A DNA stretch of 64,000 nt from Maribellus maritimus. GTDB lineage: Bacteria; Bacteroidota; Bacteroidia; Bacteroidales; Prolixibacteraceae. Below, in pieces: positions 62,891 to 64,000 of the stretch. The DNA lies in contig NZ_JAIKLE010000012.1 in NCBI RefSeq assembly GCF_022267315.1, forward strand, positions 1 through 64,000, written 5' to 3'. Both the position numbers and the translations under genes were made by a program. The notes beneath the pieces were generated by a model. The model ran no database searches, was not told the DNA's origin, and saw only the letters and a program-made list of their open reading frames with translations. Every line of letters begins with the position of its first letter. Within the stretch, counting starts at the first letter, position 1.

Positions 62891-64000
62891 ATTTAAAACC
62901 AACCGAAGGAATAATCGGAAATAAGGTAATCTGTTTCATCTGGTCGCCTTTTTTATAGTAATACCAAGGGTTTAAACGGTTGTACACATTGTAAACCGAA
63001 AAATCCCAGATAATGGTTTTATCCGCACTCTGCCGCTCGATACGGTAGGAAAGATTGAGGTTGTGAAAATCGGGCATCCGGTAATTATTTACTGAATTTA
63101 TATAACTCCGAGTAGCAAACCAATCGGCACGGTAGCGGGAACCTTCCATAAGCGGCAACGGAATAGCCTGGTATTCCTGTTCCGCCAATGTAATGTATTT
63201 GCCCGATGCAAAATTGAATGTCCCGGATAAGTTCCTTTTTATAACCATGCCTTTTTTACTTTTTTGCCCCAAAAACCAGTTGACATTCACGTTTAACTTG
63301 TGGCGACGATCGTAAGCATAAGGAAAGATTTTACCAAAGTTAATTTCATCAAACTGCCGTGTACTTTTTGAAAGTGTGTAGGCAATCCAACCTGTAAGGT
63401 TGCCGGTTGTTTTTTCGGCCATCAGTTCCAGTCCGTATGATTCTCCTTTGCCGCTGACTACATAATCTTCCCAGCTGTCGCCGCGTTCTTTTAAAGCTGT
63501 TGTTCCGTCTTTATACCTGATTACATCCTGTAGCGACGTATAAAATGTTTCGGCTGAGAATTGATACTTCCCCTTGAGTTTCCAAAATAGTCCTGCAGAA
63601 AATAAATCAGATGTTCCGGGTTTTATTTTATCGGTGGAAGAAACCCAAAGTTCGGTGGGAATTCCAAGCGTGGTGTTTTGTAACTGGTGCAGGTATTGTT
63701 TCATCCGCGACCAGGATACTTTCCCTGACACCTGTTCTGAAAAAAGATAACTCAAAGCAACCCTCGGGCGCAGGCTCCAATAATTTTTGTTTTGTGTTGC
63801 CAGGTTCCCGCCCCGTAAACCAAAACTCCCTTTCAAATTGCCGGGAAGTTCTACTTCGCTTTCGAGGTAAACTTCAGAAATAATATTCCGTGTAAAAATA
63901 TCATCGTTCAATGTAAACGAAGTAGAATCTGATGTATAGGAAATAATCTCAGGGCTGAATTTTTGATTTGAAAGTTGAAACCCGAATTTAAAGCTGACCC
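62880..64000 (-). CDS. TonB-dependent receptor, C-terminal part (cut by the window edge)
   Basis: The reading frame is open to the window end, so about 373 C-terminal residues are visible and the plug and first strands lie outside. The visible part is beta-barrel: LRPRVALSYLFSEQVSGKVS, the receptor-typical GESYGLELMAEKTTGNLTGW and IAYTLSKSTRQFDEI, FNFASGKYITL and NLSYRIER. It ends in VGFKYEF with a terminal Phe. It probably takes up a ligand across the outer membrane with TonB energy. The ligand is unknown; no SusD partner is visible on this side. The fragment gene follows with a small overlap. Confidence 0.85.
   Translation of the reverse strand, partial: VSFKFGFQLSNQKFSPEIISYTSDSTSFTLNDDIFTRNIISEVYLESEVELPGNLKGSFGLRGGNLATQNKNYWSLRPRVALSYLFSEQVSGKVSWSRMKQYLHQLQNTTLGIPTELWVSSTDKIKPGTSDLFSAGLFWKLKGKYQFSAETFYTSLQDVIRYKDGTTALKERGDSWEDYVVSGKGESYGLELMAEKTTGNLTGWIAYTLSKSTRQFDEINFGKIFPYAYDRRHKLNVNVNWFLGQKSKKGMVIKRNLSGTFNFASGKYITLAEQEYQAIPLPLMEGSRYRADWFATRSYINSVNNYRMPDFHNLNLSYRIERQSADKTIIWDFSVYNVYNRLNPWYYYKKGDQMKQITLFPIIPSVGFKYEF

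Overview
The window looks like a chromosome segment of a free-living or gut-type member of the Bacteroidota, most likely Bacteroidales/Marinilabiliales (Prolixibacteraceae-like). The grounds are families largely restricted to that phylum (GIN/DUF2807 proteins, DUF4834, DUF4252, DUF4270, a His-rich exported form of AtpB), a dimeric eukaryote-type glycyl-tRNA synthetase, weak Shine-Dalgarno sequences, and repeated promoter -7 elements of the Bacteroidota type TAnnTTTG. Family names are recalled from memory; no search was run. I see no rRNA, tRNA, CRISPR array or complete insertion sequence.

Layout. 1-3744: a possible insertion-sequence end, two GIN-domain surface proteins, a DUF4834 membrane protein and glyS. 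3900-26019: a surface or exopolysaccharide locus. It has a nucleotide-sugar epimerase, five glycosyltransferases, a flippase, wecC-wecB, and a reverse-strand wlbC-wlbB-wlbA set. It also has a bi-domain dehydrogenase/oxidoreductase, an asparagine-synthase-like enzyme without its glutaminase cysteine, a methyltransferase, a heparinase II/III-type lyase and a YfhO-type membrane protein. Together these point to a polymer containing (di)acetamido uronic acids, possibly amidated. The part from about 14.9 to 23.5 kb is visibly more AT-rich than its surroundings.

26019-38345: housekeeping and accessory genes. These are a 3-methyladenine DNA glycosylase, a POT-like transporter, a GH29 fucosidase, a receiver protein with a membrane anchor, a fusion of an endonuclease Q-like nuclease to a UvrD helicase, coaX, an OmpA lipoprotein, dxs and a membrane histidine kinase. 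38425-40781: an outer-membrane protein and a fibronectin-type lipoprotein. 41190-43110: DUF177-rpmF-fabH. 43241-49872: bactofilin, two AtpI-type proteins and atpB-E-F-H-A-G; atpD and atpC are not here.

49939-59503: a methyltransferase, a TSUP permease, dusB with a YkvA-type protein, an MntP-type exporter, an ECF sigma/anti-sigma/DUF4252 group, a DUF4270 lipoprotein, half a glycogen synthase, panC and panD. 59544-64000: a loose region with a frameshifted lipoprotein, a hypothetical cytosolic protein, a 42-bp tandem repeat, barrel-like proteins, a palindromic REP-like element and the C-terminal part of a TonB-dependent receptor cut by the window edge.

The most interesting items are the EndoQ-UvrD fusion (29927-33121), the inferred amidated aminouronate polymer with an apparently non-secreted lyase (7528-22261), the membrane-anchored lone receiver domain (29251-29748), the 42-bp repeat open in both directions (about 61047-61195), and two neighbouring genes whose signal peptides are restored by a single-base change (59608-59966 and 62526-62890).
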